Source: GCA-002772825 sp964560655
GTDB taxonomy: Bacteria; Patescibacteriota; Minisyncoccia; GCA-002772825
DNA length: 64,000 nucleotides
Assembly (NCBI GenBank): GCA_964560655.1
Contig: CAZLLR010000001.1
Location: forward strand, 1-64,000
Direction of reading: 5' to 3'
Both the position numbers and the translations under genes were made by a program. The number at the start of each line of letters is the position of its first letter. Position 1 is the stretch's first letter. Below, piece by piece: positions 32,497 through 38,947 of this stretch. The notes below the pieces were generated by a model. The model was given only the letters and a program-made list of their open reading frames with translations. It made no database searches and was not told where the DNA came from.

Positions 32497-32931
32497 ATGT
32501 TAATCGGCGAATATACACATACAATTGACCTAAAGAAAAGAATTTCTATCCCATCTAAATTCCGTAAGGAACTAGGCAAAAAGGCAGTTGTGACGCGTGG
32601 ACTTGATAATTGTCTTGTTGTCTATACTTTGTCCGAATGGGAGAAAGAAGCAAAGAAACTTTCTGACCTGCCTTCAGGGAATTCTCAAGCAAGGGACTTC
32701 GCAAGGATAATGCTTTCAGGGGCAGTCGATGTGGTTCTTGATTCTTTAGGAAGAATATTGGTCCCAGACTACTTGAAAGATTACGCTAACCTAAAGAGTA
32801 AAGTAGTAGTCACTGGAGTTTATAATCGCTTAGAAATCTGGAATGAGAAACGTTGGAATGAATACAAAGGAAAGATTGAGAAACAGACAGATGTATTGGC
32901 AGAGAATCTCGGTGAACTCGGAATCTTGTAG
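32497..32931 (+). CDS. mraZ: Transcriptional regulator MraZ
   Basis: About 144 residues from the ATG at 32497; an upstream GTG (32449) would lie within the operator boxes and is rejected. It has two SpoVT/AbrB-like halves. The first is MLIGEYTHTIDLKKRISIPS with KFRKEL; the second is LSGAVDVVLDSLGRILVPDY with LKDYANL. Each carries the D-x-x-x-R core. It binds its own promoter and represses the division and cell-wall cluster. The five boxes just upstream are its predicted target. First gene of the reduced dcw operon. Confidence 0.93.
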   Translation: MLIGEYTHTIDLKKRISIPSKFRKELGKKAVVTRGLDNCLVVYTLSEWEKEAKKLSDLPSGNSQARDFARIMLSGAVDVVLDSLGRILVPDYLKDYANLKSKVVVTGVYNRLEIWNEKRWNEYKGKIEKQTDVLAENLGELGIL

Positions 32932-32988
32932 AAAACATAAGATATAAAGTGAAAAAACAGACAGCAGGTAGAAATTAAAAATGAATTA

Positions 32989-33897
32989 ATGATTAATAAA
33001 TTAGCGAACATAACCCACACACCAGTCCTTTTAAATGAAGTAATAGAAAGCCTAGGTACTAAGAAAGGAGAAGTGGTGATAGATGCGACTGTCGGCGCTG
33101 GGGGACACTCAAAAGCAATCTGCGAAATAATAGGTAAAGAAGGAACTTTACTTGGGTTAGACCAAGACAAGATGGCGCTTAAGATTGCAGAAGAGAATTT
33201 AGAAGAGGTAGGCTGTAAGGTCACTTTGGTAAATGGAAACTTTGGAGATATCGAAAGTTTAGCTAAAGAGAAAGGCTTAGAGAAGGTAGATAAGATACTT
33301 TTTGACCTAGGGGTCAATTCAATGCAATTTGGGCCAACAGGTAGAGGGTTTTCCTTCTTACATGATGAACCGCTCCTCATGACTTTAAAAAGCGACTTAG
33401 GGGAAGACGATTTAACTGCTTACACTATCGTAAATAGTTATAGGGAAGAAGAGCTTGCAGACATTATATACAAATACGGAGAAGACAGGGCTTCAAGGCG
33501 TATTGCCAAAGAAATATGCAAAGCAAGGAAGGTCAAATACATAGGGACGAGTGGCGAACTTGCTGAAGTTGTGAAGAAAGCATTTCCTGCAAAACACTTT
33601 AAGATTCACCCGGCCACGAGGACTTTCCAGGCTTTAAGAATAGCGGTAAACGACGAACTATGCATGCTCGAAAGTGGACTGAAGGGAGGTTGGGAGATAT
33701 TAAACAAAGGAGGAAGGATGTCCGTTATCTCTTTTCATTCTCTGGAAGATAGGATAGTGAAGAATTTTTTCAGAAATTTAGCAAAAGAGAAAAAAGGATT
33801 ACTTATAAACAAGAAACCGATAATAGCAAAAAGGGATGAAGTCAATCTAAACCCAAGATCAAGAAGCGCTAAGTTGAGGACTATAGAGAAGATATAA
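32989..33897 (+). CDS. rsmH: 16S rRNA (cytosine-1402-N4) methyltransferase RsmH
   Basis: A 302-residue protein opening HTPVLLNEVIESL, the RsmH hallmark, followed by SAM motif VVIDATVGAGGHSKAI. FDLGVNSMQFGPTGRGFSF (the 'DLG.SS.Q.....RGFS' block) and PATRTFQALRIAVNDEL are also diagnostic. It methylates C1402 in the ribosomal P site. It follows mraZ as in most bacteria. The NSMQ in place of SSMQ is a small variation. Confidence 0.95.
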   Translation: MINKLANITHTPVLLNEVIESLGTKKGEVVIDATVGAGGHSKAICEIIGKEGTLLGLDQDKMALKIAEENLEEVGCKVTLVNGNFGDIESLAKEKGLEKVDKILFDLGVNSMQFGPTGRGFSFLHDEPLLMTLKSDLGEDDLTAYTIVNSYREEELADIIYKYGEDRASRRIAKEICKARKVKYIGTSGELAEVVKKAFPAKHFKIHPATRTFQALRIAVNDELCMLESGLKGGWEILNKGGRMSVISFHSLEDRIVKNFFRNLAKEKKGLLINKKPIIAKRDEVNLNPRSRSAKLRTIEKI

Positions 33898-33911
33898 ATT
33901 TTAAATAATAT

Positions 33912-34223
33912 ATGACAAAGCTTATAAAAAATATTTCGAAAATAAATAAATTCCATAAAGTCATATTATGGGGTATTGTTTCTTTGATTATTTTTTCAGG
34001 TGTATTTTATCTCTATCTTACCGCCAATGTAGTTATAGAGACTGCTATGATGAACAGTAATTCTCTAGAGTTAAGATCTCTTAATGAGAGTTACCAGCAA
34101 GTGGAGGAAGTATATCTTAGTGAGATATCTAAATTAACATTGGACTATGCATTGGCTTTAGGATTCCAAGAGAGGGCTAATAGACAATTTGTCACTCGTG
34201 GAAATATATTTGCTAAACGTTAA
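33912..34223 (+). CDS. ftsL: FtsL-like division protein
   Basis: A 103-residue bitopic protein: about 18 cytoplasmic residues, one membrane helix (about 19-39, VILWGIVSLIIFSGVFYLYL) and an extracellular helical stretch (LELRSLNESYQQVEEVYLSEI). Sequence similarity to FtsL is always weak, so the call rests on size, topology and its place between rsmH and ftsI, exactly where ftsL sits in dcw clusters. FtsL recruits and activates the FtsW-FtsI synthase with FtsB. Confidence 0.65.
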   Translation: MTKLIKNISKINKFHKVILWGIVSLIIFSGVFYLYLTANVVIETAMMNSNSLELRSLNESYQQVEEVYLSEISKLTLDYALALGFQERANRQFVTRGNIFAKR

Positions 34224-34234
34224 ATATAAGTCAT

Positions 34235-35965
34235 ATGAAAGATCCTTTGACCCGCCGTCTGCGCACTGTAGGAATTGTAGTATTTATTTTTGCCGGTATT
34301 ATAATAGGCAGATTATTTTTCATTCAAGTAGTTGGGGCCAATTTTTATAGAAAAGAAGGTAATAATCAATATGTGTCTGTAAGTGGAGATAATTTTGACA
34401 GGGGGGCAATCTTTTTTAAAGAGAAGAATAATACTACCATATCAGCCGCTTCGGTTAAAAATGGATTTCTTCTTGCTCTAAATCCGACTCTTCTCTCTGG
34501 TGACAAGGAAGACATATATAAAAAACTCTCAAGTGTTGTAGAGATAGATAAGGAAGATTTCCTAATTAAGGCCGACAAGAAGGATGACCCTTTTGAAGAT
34601 ATCGCTCATAGGCTCACTTTAGAGCAGGCAGAGACTATTAAGAGTTTCGCCATCCCTGGTGTCAAATCTCAACAAGAGAGTTGGCGCTTGTATCCCGCTG
34701 GGAGCTTAGCTTCGCACCTCTTAGGCTTTGTAGGGTATAAGGGTGATAAACTGGCTGGAAGGTATGGAGTAGAAGAATATTATGAAGATGTCTTAAGGAG
34801 GGGAGGTGAAGGAGAGTTATTAGTAAATTCATTTGCAGATATATTTCTTAATACAGGTAAAAAAATAATAACAGGAGACGCGAAGAGATATATCGATAAA
34901 AAGGGCGATGTCATCTTGACTATAGAGCCAAAAGCCCAATTTTTCTTAGAAGAGACATTAGGTAAGGTTATGGATAAGTGGGATAGTAGCCTCGCTGGTG
35001 GCATTATAATAGAGCCTAATACTGGAAAGGTCTTAGCCATGGCGGCTAAACCTGACTTTGACCCTAATCATTATAGTGATGAAGCTGATTTATCGCACTT
35101 TGTAAATCCTAATGTGGAGAGTGTATTTGAATTTGGTTCTATTATGAAGCCTTTGACACTTGCTGCTGCCCTCAACGATAAGGTGATAACACCTAGTACC
35201 ACTTATTATGATAAAGGTTTCGTTGTGCTAAATGGTGCTAGGATTGAGAATTACGACGGCAAAGAAAGAGGTGTAGTAAATATGCAGGAGGTGCTTAATC
35301 ATTCTCTTAACACTGGTGCAATATTTGCTATGCAGCAGATAGGGAAAGACCGCTTCTATGATTATCTTATAAAGTACGGCTTTGGAGACCATACTGACAT
35401 AGACTTACCAGGAGAAGTAAAAGGTCTTATATCAAACTTAGACAGTTCTCGCGAAGTAGAATATGCTACAGCTTCTTTCGGGCAAGGAATAGCCTTGACG
35501 CCTATTGAGATGACAAGAGCTTTATCTACTCTGGCAAATGGTGGCAAATTAATGAAGCCTTATATAGTAGATAGTATTACCTCTCCAGGGGCGCTTGATA
35601 TTAAAATTAAGCCATTAAAGCAAGGTCAGGCTATAGAAAAAGAGGCATCAGAGAAGATAACAGACATGCTTATAAATACAGTTGACGAAGCACTCCTTAA
35701 TGGCACAGTGAAACTTGAGCATTATAGCATCGCTGCAAAAACCGGCACGGCACAGCTGTCGAACCCAGACGGTAGTGGCTACTATAAGAATAAATACCTT
35801 CACTCTTTCTTTGGATACGCTCCGGCTTATGACCCAAAGTTTCTAATATTTCTCTATGTGAAGGAACCTGTCGGTGTAAGATATGCCTCAGAGACTCTAA
35901 CCTACCCCTTTATGGATTTAATAAAATTTCTGTTAAACTATTACGAAGTCCCTCCAGATAGATAG
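34235..35965 (+). CDS. ftsI: Division-specific transpeptidase (FtsI/PBP)
   Basis: A 576-residue class B penicillin-binding protein. An N-terminal membrane helix (about 11-31) is followed by a pedestal domain and the transpeptidase domain. Active-site motifs are S302-x-x-K305 (FGSIMKPLT), S357-L-N359 (NHSLNTG) and K502-T-G504 (AAKTGTAQ), with nucleophile S302. It cross-links septal peptidoglycan. There is no PASTA domain at the C-terminus. Its place after the ftsL-like gene in the dcw operon supports FtsI over an elongation PBP2. Confidence 0.93.
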   Translation: MKDPLTRRLRTVGIVVFIFAGIIIGRLFFIQVVGANFYRKEGNNQYVSVSGDNFDRGAIFFKEKNNTTISAASVKNGFLLALNPTLLSGDKEDIYKKLSSVVEIDKEDFLIKADKKDDPFEDIAHRLTLEQAETIKSFAIPGVKSQQESWRLYPAGSLASHLLGFVGYKGDKLAGRYGVEEYYEDVLRRGGEGELLVNSFADIFLNTGKKIITGDAKRYIDKKGDVILTIEPKAQFFLEETLGKVMDKWDSSLAGGIIIEPNTGKVLAMAAKPDFDPNHYSDEADLSHFVNPNVESVFEFGSIMKPLTLAAALNDKVITPSTTYYDKGFVVLNGARIENYDGKERGVVNMQEVLNHSLNTGAIFAMQQIGKDRFYDYLIKYGFGDHTDIDLPGEVKGLISNLDSSREVEYATASFGQGIALTPIEMTRALSTLANGGKLMKPYIVDSITSPGALDIKIKPLKQGQAIEKEASEKITDMLINTVDEALLNGTVKLEHYSIAAKTGTAQLSNPDGSGYYKNKYLHSFFGYAPAYDPKFLIFLYVKEPVGVRYASETLTYPFMDLIKFLLNYYEVPPDR

Positions 35966-36010
35966 CCCAGATAAATAAGTTGAATAAATAACTAAAACAA
36001 ACAAAGTCTT

Positions 36011-37315
36011 ATGTTAAAACATATAGTGAAAAAAATAATCTTATATATCTTGATGGTTGAGGCAAAGCTCATCCTTTGGCGATATAAACCTAAAGTTATA
36101 GCTATTACTGGTACGGTAGGTAAGACTTCGGCTAAAGACGCTATAGGGACAGTCTTTTCTCAAGAGTTTTATGTCAGAAAGAGTGATAAGAGTTATAACA
36201 GCGAGTTTGGCGTGCCCCTAACTATTATCGGAGCAAAGAGCGCTTTTAATAACATATTCAGATGGCTTTTAATCTTCTTTAAAGGGGTGAAGCTTATATT
36301 GGTGAGGCATGATTATCCTGAAATACTTATTCTTGAGGTAGGAGTAGATCGCCCAAACGATATGGCAAAACTAAATTCATGGCTTAGGCTCGATATGGCT
36401 GTTATTACCGGTTTTGGCAACATACCTGTGCATATAGAATTTTTCAAAAATGTAGATGAACTTATAAAAGAGAAGGTAAAATTGATCCGTAACTTCACTA
36501 CAGAGAATTATGCGGTGCTAAACGGCGACGACCCTAAGTCACGCGAGCTTAAAGATAGGACCAAGGCCAACGTCATCACCTACGGTTTTGACGAAGATAA
36601 CGACCTTGTCGCTTCAAACTACCATATACTTTATAAGAATAACGATGATTCAGGCATACCAGAAGGGATAACTTTCAAGATAGATTACGAAGGGAATATT
36701 ATCCCTGTTCGTCTTTATAATATATTCGGTAAGCAAGCCGCTTATTCAGTACTTGCAGCACTTTCTATGGGGTTAGCATATCATCTAAACATTATAGAGA
36801 TGTCAGAGTCACTAACTCGTTATCGTCCACCTGTGGCGCGACTCAACCTGATAAGTGGTGTGGGTAGAAGCTTTATCCTTGATGATACTTATAACTCTTC
36901 TCCACTTGCTATGGAGATGGCGCTTGATACTCTGCGTGAGATAAAGACCAAGGGGAAAAAGATTGCCGTCTTAGGAGATATGTTAGAGCTTGGTAAGCAT
37001 TCTGCCGATGAACATAGGAGTATTGGCGAAAAGGTTGCTAACGTCGCTGATATATTAGTGACGTTAGGGATCAGGGCAAAGTTTATAGCTGAAGGAGCAA
37101 AAGAAGCCGGCTTTAGAGAGAAAAATATCTATGAATTTGACGACCCTAGAGAAGCAGGAAAATTCCTGATAGATATTATAAGAGAAGGGGATTTGATACT
37201 AGTAAAAGGCTCTCAGTCTATAAGGGCGGAGAGAGTAGTGGAAGAGATAATGGCTCACCCAGAGAGCAAAGAAACCCTCCTTGCAAGACAAGAAAAAGAG
37301 TGGTTAAATAAGTGA
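36011..37315 (+). CDS. murF: UDP-N-acetylmuramoyl-tripeptide--D-alanyl-D-alanine ligase
   Basis: A 434-residue Mur ligase. The ATP-binding P-loop is ITGTVGKTSAKDAI (32-45). The central domain has EVGVDRPNDM and NGDDPKS, and the C-terminal domain has FILDDTYNSSPLAMEMAL and IAVLGDMLELGKHS; 'DD.YN..P' and 'LGDM.ELG' favour MurF over MurE/C/D. It adds D-Ala-D-Ala to UDP-MurNAc-tripeptide. The N-terminal substrate domain is shortened, starting with a hydrophobic stretch (1-24). murE, mraY, murD, ftsW and murG do not follow; a tRNA gene does. Confidence 0.85.
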   Translation: MLKHIVKKIILYILMVEAKLILWRYKPKVIAITGTVGKTSAKDAIGTVFSQEFYVRKSDKSYNSEFGVPLTIIGAKSAFNNIFRWLLIFFKGVKLILVRHDYPEILILEVGVDRPNDMAKLNSWLRLDMAVITGFGNIPVHIEFFKNVDELIKEKVKLIRNFTTENYAVLNGDDPKSRELKDRTKANVITYGFDEDNDLVASNYHILYKNNDDSGIPEGITFKIDYEGNIIPVRLYNIFGKQAAYSVLAALSMGLAYHLNIIEMSESLTRYRPPVARLNLISGVGRSFILDDTYNSSPLAMEMALDTLREIKTKGKKIAVLGDMLELGKHSADEHRSIGEKVANVADILVTLGIRAKFIAEGAKEAGFREKNIYEFDDPREAGKFLIDIIREGDLILVKGSQSIRAERVVEEIMAHPESKETLLARQEKEWLNK

Positions 37316-37323
37316 GACAATAA

Positions 37324-37395
37324 GGCCCTATCGTCTAACGGCTAGGACACATCCCTCTCACGGATGAAATCGGAGTTCGATTCTCCGTAGGGTCA
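37324..37395 (+). tRNA. tRNA-Glu (CTC)
   Basis: The acceptor stem is GGCCCTA with TAGGGTC (one G-U pair). The anticodon stem CATCC/GGATG holds loop CTCTCAC (anticodon CTC), and the T arm contains GAGTTCGATTC. It is 72 nt; the discriminator is A and CCA is absent. The downstream TAACGAACGAAG resembles the sequence after tRNA-Tyr. Confidence 0.92.
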
Positions 37396-37467
37396 TAACG
37401 AACGAAGTAAGGTTGAACCTATAGCAAGCAATCTACACGAACAAGTAAGTGTATTTTATCATTTTCC

Positions 37468-37509
37468 TAAACGGCTCATTTTATATAATTATATAAAATG
37501 AGCCGTTTA
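37468..37509. repeat. 42-base perfect palindrome, probable terminator
   Basis: Two 21-base arms with no spacer; the outer part is TAAACGGCTCATTTTATATA. It carries the AACGGCT arm shared with other terminators and lies between tRNA-Glu and the metallopeptidase gene. Confidence 0.7.
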
Positions 37510-37515
37510 ATTGTG

Positions 37516-37521
37516 TATAAT
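37516..37521 (+). promoter_or_regulatory. -10 box of the metallopeptidase gene
   Basis: TATAAT followed by a leader of about 24 bases with AAAGGAG. This is one of the few conserved genes here with a leader and Shine-Dalgarno, although its 11-base spacing is long. Confidence 0.5.
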
Positions 37522-37545
37522 ACATATAAAGGAGATTAATTTATC

Positions 37546-38097
37546 ATGTCAGAGAAAAAGTTTTCATACACAATAAAGAAGAGTAAAAGAGCGAAAAGGA
37601 TGCGCCTCGCTGTGTATTGTGATGGGAGTGTGGTGGTGACAAGCCCAACGTGTGTAAGGCAGTCTGCTATAGATCAGTTTATAGCTGATAAGAAGAAGTG
37701 GGCGATAGGTAAGATCAATTTCTTTAGTAGTGTTGAGAGGAAGCCGGTCCGTGCCTTCTCTCGAGAAGACTATCTCAAGTACAAAGGCGAGACACTGAAG
37801 TTCGCAAAAGAGAGAGTAGAATTTTACAGTAGAGATCAAAGTTTTCCACTCAATAAAATCTGCATTAGAAATCAGAAGACACGCTGGGGCAGTTGCTCTA
37901 AGAGAGGAAATATTAATTTAAACTATAAGATATTCTTCCTTCCTGAGGCCCTGCGAGACTACATCATTGTCCATGAGTTGTGCCACTTGAAGGAGTTTAA
38001 CCACTCACAAAGCTTCTGGGCACTAGTAGGGGAGATAATCCCTAACTACATCAACATAAAGAAAGAGCTAAGAAAATACGAGTTGGCTTATAGATAA
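37546..38097 (+). CDS. YgjP-like (DUF45) zinc metallopeptidase
   Basis: A 183-residue protein. The zinc site is HELCHLKEFNHSQSFW (HExxH plus a downstream His), preceded by the family block NQKTRWGSCSKRGNINLNY. This matches YgjP/DUF45 ('M48-like, WLM') proteins. The N-terminal part has KRAKRMRLAVYCDGSVVVTSP, the beta-rich start of the family. It is predicted to be a cytoplasmic peptidase of unknown substrate. It starts 36 bases after the 42-base palindrome. Confidence 0.85.
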   Translation: MSEKKFSYTIKKSKRAKRMRLAVYCDGSVVVTSPTCVRQSAIDQFIADKKKWAIGKINFFSSVERKPVRAFSREDYLKYKGETLKFAKERVEFYSRDQSFPLNKICIRNQKTRWGSCSKRGNINLNYKIFFLPEALRDYIIVHELCHLKEFNHSQSFWALVGEIIPNYINIKKELRKYELAYR

Positions 38098-38106
38098 AAA
38101 TAAATA

Positions 38107-38142
38107 TAAAAAACCCGCTTTTATTGAAGAGTGAAAAGCGGG
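38107..38142 (-). terminator. Intrinsic terminator on the minus strand
   Basis: CCCGCTTTT (38114-38122) pairs with AAAAGCGGG (38134-38142). Read on the minus strand it is followed by a run of T (TTTTTTAT). It lies 18 bases past the end of the 13-codon minus ORF and 10 bases past the convergent metallopeptidase gene. Confidence 0.75.
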
Positions 38143-38159
38143 CTATTCGTCAAATGAGT

Positions 38160-38201
38160 CTATGTATTGTATAAAACTTTTTTCTCTTTTTTCTCCCACA
38201 T
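38160..38201 (-). CDS. 13-residue ORF with a perfect Shine-Dalgarno
   Basis: The peptide is MWEKKEKKVLYNT. It is preceded by AAAGGAGGTGAA with GGAGG 4 bases before the ATG, and followed by an intrinsic terminator. Upstream on the minus strand TTGGTT, 17 bases and TATAAT form a plausible promoter (about 38231-38259). Promoter, ribosome site, tiny ORF and terminator together suggest a real transcription unit. It could be a small basic peptide, a leader, or the remnant of a longer small gene. Confidence 0.4.
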   Translation of the reverse strand: MWEKKEKKVLYNT

Positions 38202-38401
38202 TTCACCTCCTTTCTATTTTAAGATTCTAAGCTAATTATATTATAATTATACTTTAATATAAAACCAACATATCAAGGTCGATCTTTTAGATGATAGTGG
38301 CGTAAAGGAACGTTATGAGGAATGTACATTTCTAAATAATTGTTGTATGATTTAAGTAGATAGCAATTAAATGTAATTTAATAATATAAAGGAGGTTCCA
38401 G
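38202..38401. other. Divergent regulatory region between small SD-type genes
   Basis: No gene was found. It carries the minus-strand promoter of the 13-codon ORF and, on the plus strand, AT-rich sequence ending in AAAGGAGGTTCCAG before the ATG at 38402. Confidence 0.4.
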
Positions 38402-38758
38402 ATGAAAGAGTCACTAGGGACACTTATGTCTTTTATAGACAATGCGTCAGTAGAGTCAATTATGATATTTATTGTAGTTATACTCTTTATACTGAACTTC
38501 TTTGATTGGAGGGCTTTTATCAAGAAGGCGGAATTTCTCTATAAGAGAGAGGTGGGATTTCCTACGGTAGCATGTTTACAATTAGGAAGTCTCTTTACTA
38601 TTATCATCCTTATGATAATAGGGATGTCTTACATAACTACTATTCTCTCTCTAATTTTAATGGGCCTATTTATTTTCCTGGAAAGGAAAAGGATTAATTT
38701 CTCTCAAAGTATAGATAGGCATCTCCATATGTCTGAAATCTCCAAAAATAATCCTTAA
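38402..38758 (+). CDS. Small membrane protein with a strong ribosome-binding site
   Basis: A 118-residue protein with hydrophobic helices at about 17-36 (IMIFIVVILFILNFF) and about 58-92 (two close helices, LFTIIILMIIGMSYITTIL and SLILMGLFIFLE), ending in a charged tail. I do not recognise the family. It is preceded by AAAGGAGG 6 bases before the ATG, the strong signal shared by the small accessory genes. It is followed after 11 bases by a second tiny membrane-protein gene, so the two probably form an operon. Confidence 0.65.
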   Translation: MKESLGTLMSFIDNASVESIMIFIVVILFILNFFDWRAFIKKAEFLYKREVGFPTVACLQLGSLFTIIILMIIGMSYITTILSLILMGLFIFLERKRINFSQSIDRHLHMSEISKNNP

Positions 38759-38769
38759 AGGAGGGAGTG

Positions 38770-38886
38770 ATGGAAGCTTTGAAAAGCATGAAGGTGGGAA
38801 TAGAAGATTTTATATTTTCAACCCTCTTTTTACTTATGTGGATGATACTATCAATTCTTTTTAACAAAGAATTGGACCCTGAGTGA
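38770..38886 (+). CDS. 38-residue single-helix membrane peptide
   Basis: MEALKSMKVGIEDFIFSTLF then a hydrophobic run to ILFNKELDPE. AAAGGAGGGAGTG precedes the ATG, and a strong terminator follows the stop by 11 bases. It is the second gene of a two-gene unit with the preceding membrane protein. It could be a toxin-like or regulatory membrane peptide; there is no evidence beyond size and topology. Confidence 0.6.
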   Translation: MEALKSMKVGIEDFIFSTLFLLMWMILSILFNKELDPE

Positions 38887-38897
38887 AAGAGGCTTTA

Positions 38898-38930
38898 CCC
38901 GCGATGTGAATAACACCGCGGGATTTTTTT
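38898..38930 (+). terminator. Intrinsic terminator of the small membrane-protein operon
   Basis: CCCGCGATGT / ACACCGCGGG arms with one internal mismatch and a GAATA loop, followed by seven T. It separates the operon from the ATPase promoter, which excludes the upstream ATG at 38906 as the ATPase start. Confidence 0.85.
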
Positions 38931-38934
38931 ATGT

Positions 38935-38940
38935 TATAAT
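38935..38940 (+). promoter_or_regulatory. -10 box of the P-type ATPase gene
   Basis: TATAAT, 7 bases before the ATG at 38948; probable leaderless mRNA. Confidence 0.65.
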
Positions 38941-38947
38941 TACTCGT

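Noticed and set aside
38906..38947. Upstream ATG extending the P-type ATPase
   Set aside because: It lies in the terminator of the small membrane-protein operon and before the TATAAT box.
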